A program made the translations under genes and the position numbers. Below the pieces are notes generated by a model that saw nothing but the letters and a program-made list of their open reading frames with translations, was not told the origin of the DNA and did not search any database. A stretch of 64,000 nt of DNA from positions 124,001-188,000 of the forward strand of contig CAYSEW010000001.1 in NCBI GenBank assembly GCA_964430245.1, in the 5' to 3' direction. Source of the stretch: CAYSEW01 sp964430245. GTDB lineage: Bacteria; Bacteroidota; Bacteroidia; Flavobacteriales_D; Parvicellaceae. Positions within the stretch are counted from its first letter, which is position 1. Each line of letters opens with the position of its first letter. This document shows positions 62,251 to 64,000 of this stretch, one piece after another.

Positions 62251-64000
62251 GTGAAGAATTTTATAATTATCATATCTATTATATGTGCCCCTTTATCTAA
62301 TCTTCTGGGCCATAATAAAGATAGCTTAAAGGTAAAACCTCAAGGTCCTGAACCTTTGGAGTTTGTTTTTAGACCTCAGCTTTCTATGGGGATGGGTATG
62401 CTTACTTTTTATGGAGATATAGGGTCTAATCATCAAGGTTATCATCCTACTGTTAGCCGTTTAGGGTATGACCTTAGGTTGATTAATCCTCTTACTGAAT
62501 ATTTAGACCTTAGCTTTTTTGTGCTTTTTGGTCAGATAAGTGCCAACGAAAGAACTATTGATAGAAACCTGAATTTTAATTCTCATATTACTACAGGTGG
62601 TTTCACATTAAATTATAATTTCAGTCACCTCCTTAGAAAAAAAAGAATTTTTGATCCTTATGTTCAGGTTGGTTTTGAATCTATGGAATTTTTATCTAAA
62701 ACAGATCTTAAAGATAAAAATGGTAATTATTACTATTACTGGTCTAATGGAACCATAATGAATATGGATGAAAATGATCCAAATGCATCCAATGCAATTG
62801 AGCTTTCTAGGGATTATACTTACGAATCTGATATTAGAGAGGAGAATTTAGATGGTTTTGGTAGCTATAGAGAACGGACATTTGGAATTCCTTTAGAAAT
62901 TGGAGCGAATTTACATACGGGCAAAAGATTGAAACTACGTGTTGGTACTTCCTTTCACTTCACTTTTACAGATTTGATTGATGGAGTTACTCATGAAAGT
63001 ATTGAAAGTCGAATAGGTGACACAAAAAAAGACAAACTGTTATATACACATTTTGCTCTTTCTTATGATCTCACATTGCCTAAAAAATCAGATAAGATCA
63101 AACCGATAGAAGATGACTATGAGGACTTATATAGAATGGATACATTGGATTATGATGGGGACCTTGTTTCAGACCTAGTTGATAGATGTGCAAAGACTCC
63201 TTTAAATGCTAGACCAGTTGATATGTATGGATGTCCTTTAGATACAGATAAAGATGGGGTTCCCGATTATGTCGATGATGAATTGAATTCTCCAGATTCA
63301 GCAGAAGTGAATGATAAAGGAGTTGCTTACACAGATGATGATTATTCGGCAATGTATAGAGTATATAAAGATTCTATAGGTGAATTTTCCGAATGGGATG
63401 AGGTAAGGGAGAGCTTTGGGTCAGACCTACGTGCTCCGTCTACATTTTCGACTACTAAAAAGGATACTACTACACAGCAGTTGTTTATAGTGATAGGTTC
63501 TGATGTGAAAGGAACATCTGCAAATGATCTATATAAAGAATTGAGTAATAAAAATTTTAAGATTATAGAAAGTGGTGATTCAGTTTTATATGTATTAGGA
63601 GGTTATGAAACAGTAGAAGATGTTGCAGAAGTATTACCAGATCTTCAAGAAGATAGCTTAAATGTAGAAACAGTATTAGTAGTAGAAACAGATAACGACA
63701 ATAATGTAGAGGTAGTGAATGAATTAACAGATATTGAACCAGTAGATGTAGATGATACTACAATAGTTGCAGCTGAAAATAAAGAGATTGTTTACAGGGT
63801 ACAAGTAGGTGCGTTCAAAAGAAAATTGAGCTTAAATGTTTTTAAAGGATTACCTGATCTAGTTTATGTGAGAGGTGAGGATAGCTTATATAGGTATTAT
63901 ACAGGTGCGTTTTCAGATAAATCAGCAGCGGCTATGCATAAGGTAAATATGTCAACTAATGGATATAATGGAGCATTTCTTGTTGCATTCCAAGAAGGTA
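62251..64000 (+). CDS. Outer-membrane barrel / TSP3 / SPOR-like protein, C-terminus cut off
   Basis: At least 583 codons, running off the right edge. The start is a GTG at 62251, just after an in-frame TAA; it opens a signal peptide (KNFIIIISIICAPLSNL). A beta-rich N-terminal half (FRPQLSMGMGMLTFYGDIGS, EIGANLHTGKRLKLRVGTSF) looks like a membrane barrel. Next comes a thrombospondin type 3-like calcium segment (DYDGDLVSDLVDRC, DTDKDGVPDYVDDELN). Then come a SPOR-like unit (QQLFIVIGSDVKGTSANDLY) and a second one (YRVQVGAFKRKL, YRYYTGAFSDKSAAA). SPOR domains bind denuded peptidoglycan, so the protein may link outer membrane and cell wall. The 237 bp before it hold no gene. Confidence 0.75.
   Translation, partial: MKNFIIIISIICAPLSNLLGHNKDSLKVKPQGPEPLEFVFRPQLSMGMGMLTFYGDIGSNHQGYHPTVSRLGYDLRLINPLTEYLDLSFFVLFGQISANERTIDRNLNFNSHITTGGFTLNYNFSHLLRKKRIFDPYVQVGFESMEFLSKTDLKDKNGNYYYYWSNGTIMNMDENDPNASNAIELSRDYTYESDIREENLDGFGSYRERTFGIPLEIGANLHTGKRLKLRVGTSFHFTFTDLIDGVTHESIESRIGDTKKDKLLYTHFALSYDLTLPKKSDKIKPIEDDYEDLYRMDTLDYDGDLVSDLVDRCAKTPLNARPVDMYGCPLDTDKDGVPDYVDDELNSPDSAEVNDKGVAYTDDDYSAMYRVYKDSIGEFSEWDEVRESFGSDLRAPSTFSTTKKDTTTQQLFIVIGSDVKGTSANDLYKELSNKNFKIIESGDSVLYVLGGYETVEDVAEVLPDLQEDSLNVETVLVVETDNDNNVEVVNELTDIEPVDVDDTTIVAAENKEIVYRVQVGAFKRKLSLNVFKGLPDLVYVRGEDSLYRYYTGAFSDKSAAAMHKVNMSTNGYNGAFLVAFQEG

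Overview
The window is AT-rich chromosome from a member of the Bacteroidota, most likely a Flavobacteriales-type marine or aquatic lineage (the rank is inference). The support is as follows. Four gene products carry type IX secretion (T9SS) C-terminal sorting domains with a YPNPA motif. SprB-like and PKD-like repeats are present. Several families typical of this phylum occur (DUF5916, DUF3822, DUF5606, GWxTD, short HsdR-N protein next to holA). Upstream regions lack Shine-Dalgarno sequences, and several match the Bacteroidota promoter TTTG-N18-20-TAnnTTTG. Genes are dense, with many 1-4 bp overlaps. No rRNA, tRNA, CRISPR array, integrase or transposase was seen. One 100-N assembly gap (22742-22841) interrupts a gene.

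Layout. 1-4647: a truncated LolC/E-type permease, a NamZ-like exo-muramidase and a DUF5916 outer-membrane protein. 4648-14650: the accessory part of the window. A two-gene unit (small secreted protein plus large T9SS cargo) occurs twice, with shared upstream sequence. Between the copies lies a secreted CotH-kinase-family protein. The first cargo has a long Ser/His/Gly low-complexity segment; the second lacks it and carries a one-base frameshift. 14722-22590: conserved housekeeping (3-hydroxyacyl-CoA dehydrogenase; psd, cdsA, ftsH, rsfS; birA; SRPBCC; pyrE; NUDIX). 22604-25362: a run of secreted or outer-membrane genes of unknown role. 25503-35911: TPR-like protein, TlpA-like protein, coaD-rsmD-DUF3822, RecD-like helicase, fused branched-chain 2-oxoacid dehydrogenase E1, thioesterase. 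35941-40365: outer-membrane protein, GH18-CUB-T9SS protein, MscS channel, hydrolase. 40358-43360: three tandem FKBP isomerases and DUF5606. 43403-49885: two subtilases, HsdR-N protein, holA. 49931-64000: threonine aldolase, epimerase, tyrS, LuxE-like protein, lipoproteins, rlmB, a second TPR-like protein, a crotonase-aroB-aroA operon, and a truncated envelope protein with a SPOR-like end.

How the genes work together. Much of the window serves the envelope: phospholipid synthesis (cdsA, psd), membrane quality control (ftsH), periplasmic folding (FKBPs), peptidoglycan turnover (NamZ, possibly GH18) and T9SS-exported surface proteins. The best candidate for an undescribed system is the 4.7-14.5 kb locus. 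A secreted CotH-type kinase lies directly behind a T9SS protein whose Ser-rich segment could be its substrate, and the paralogous unit lacks both the Ser-rich segment and the kinase. This is a hypothesis from gene order and composition only.
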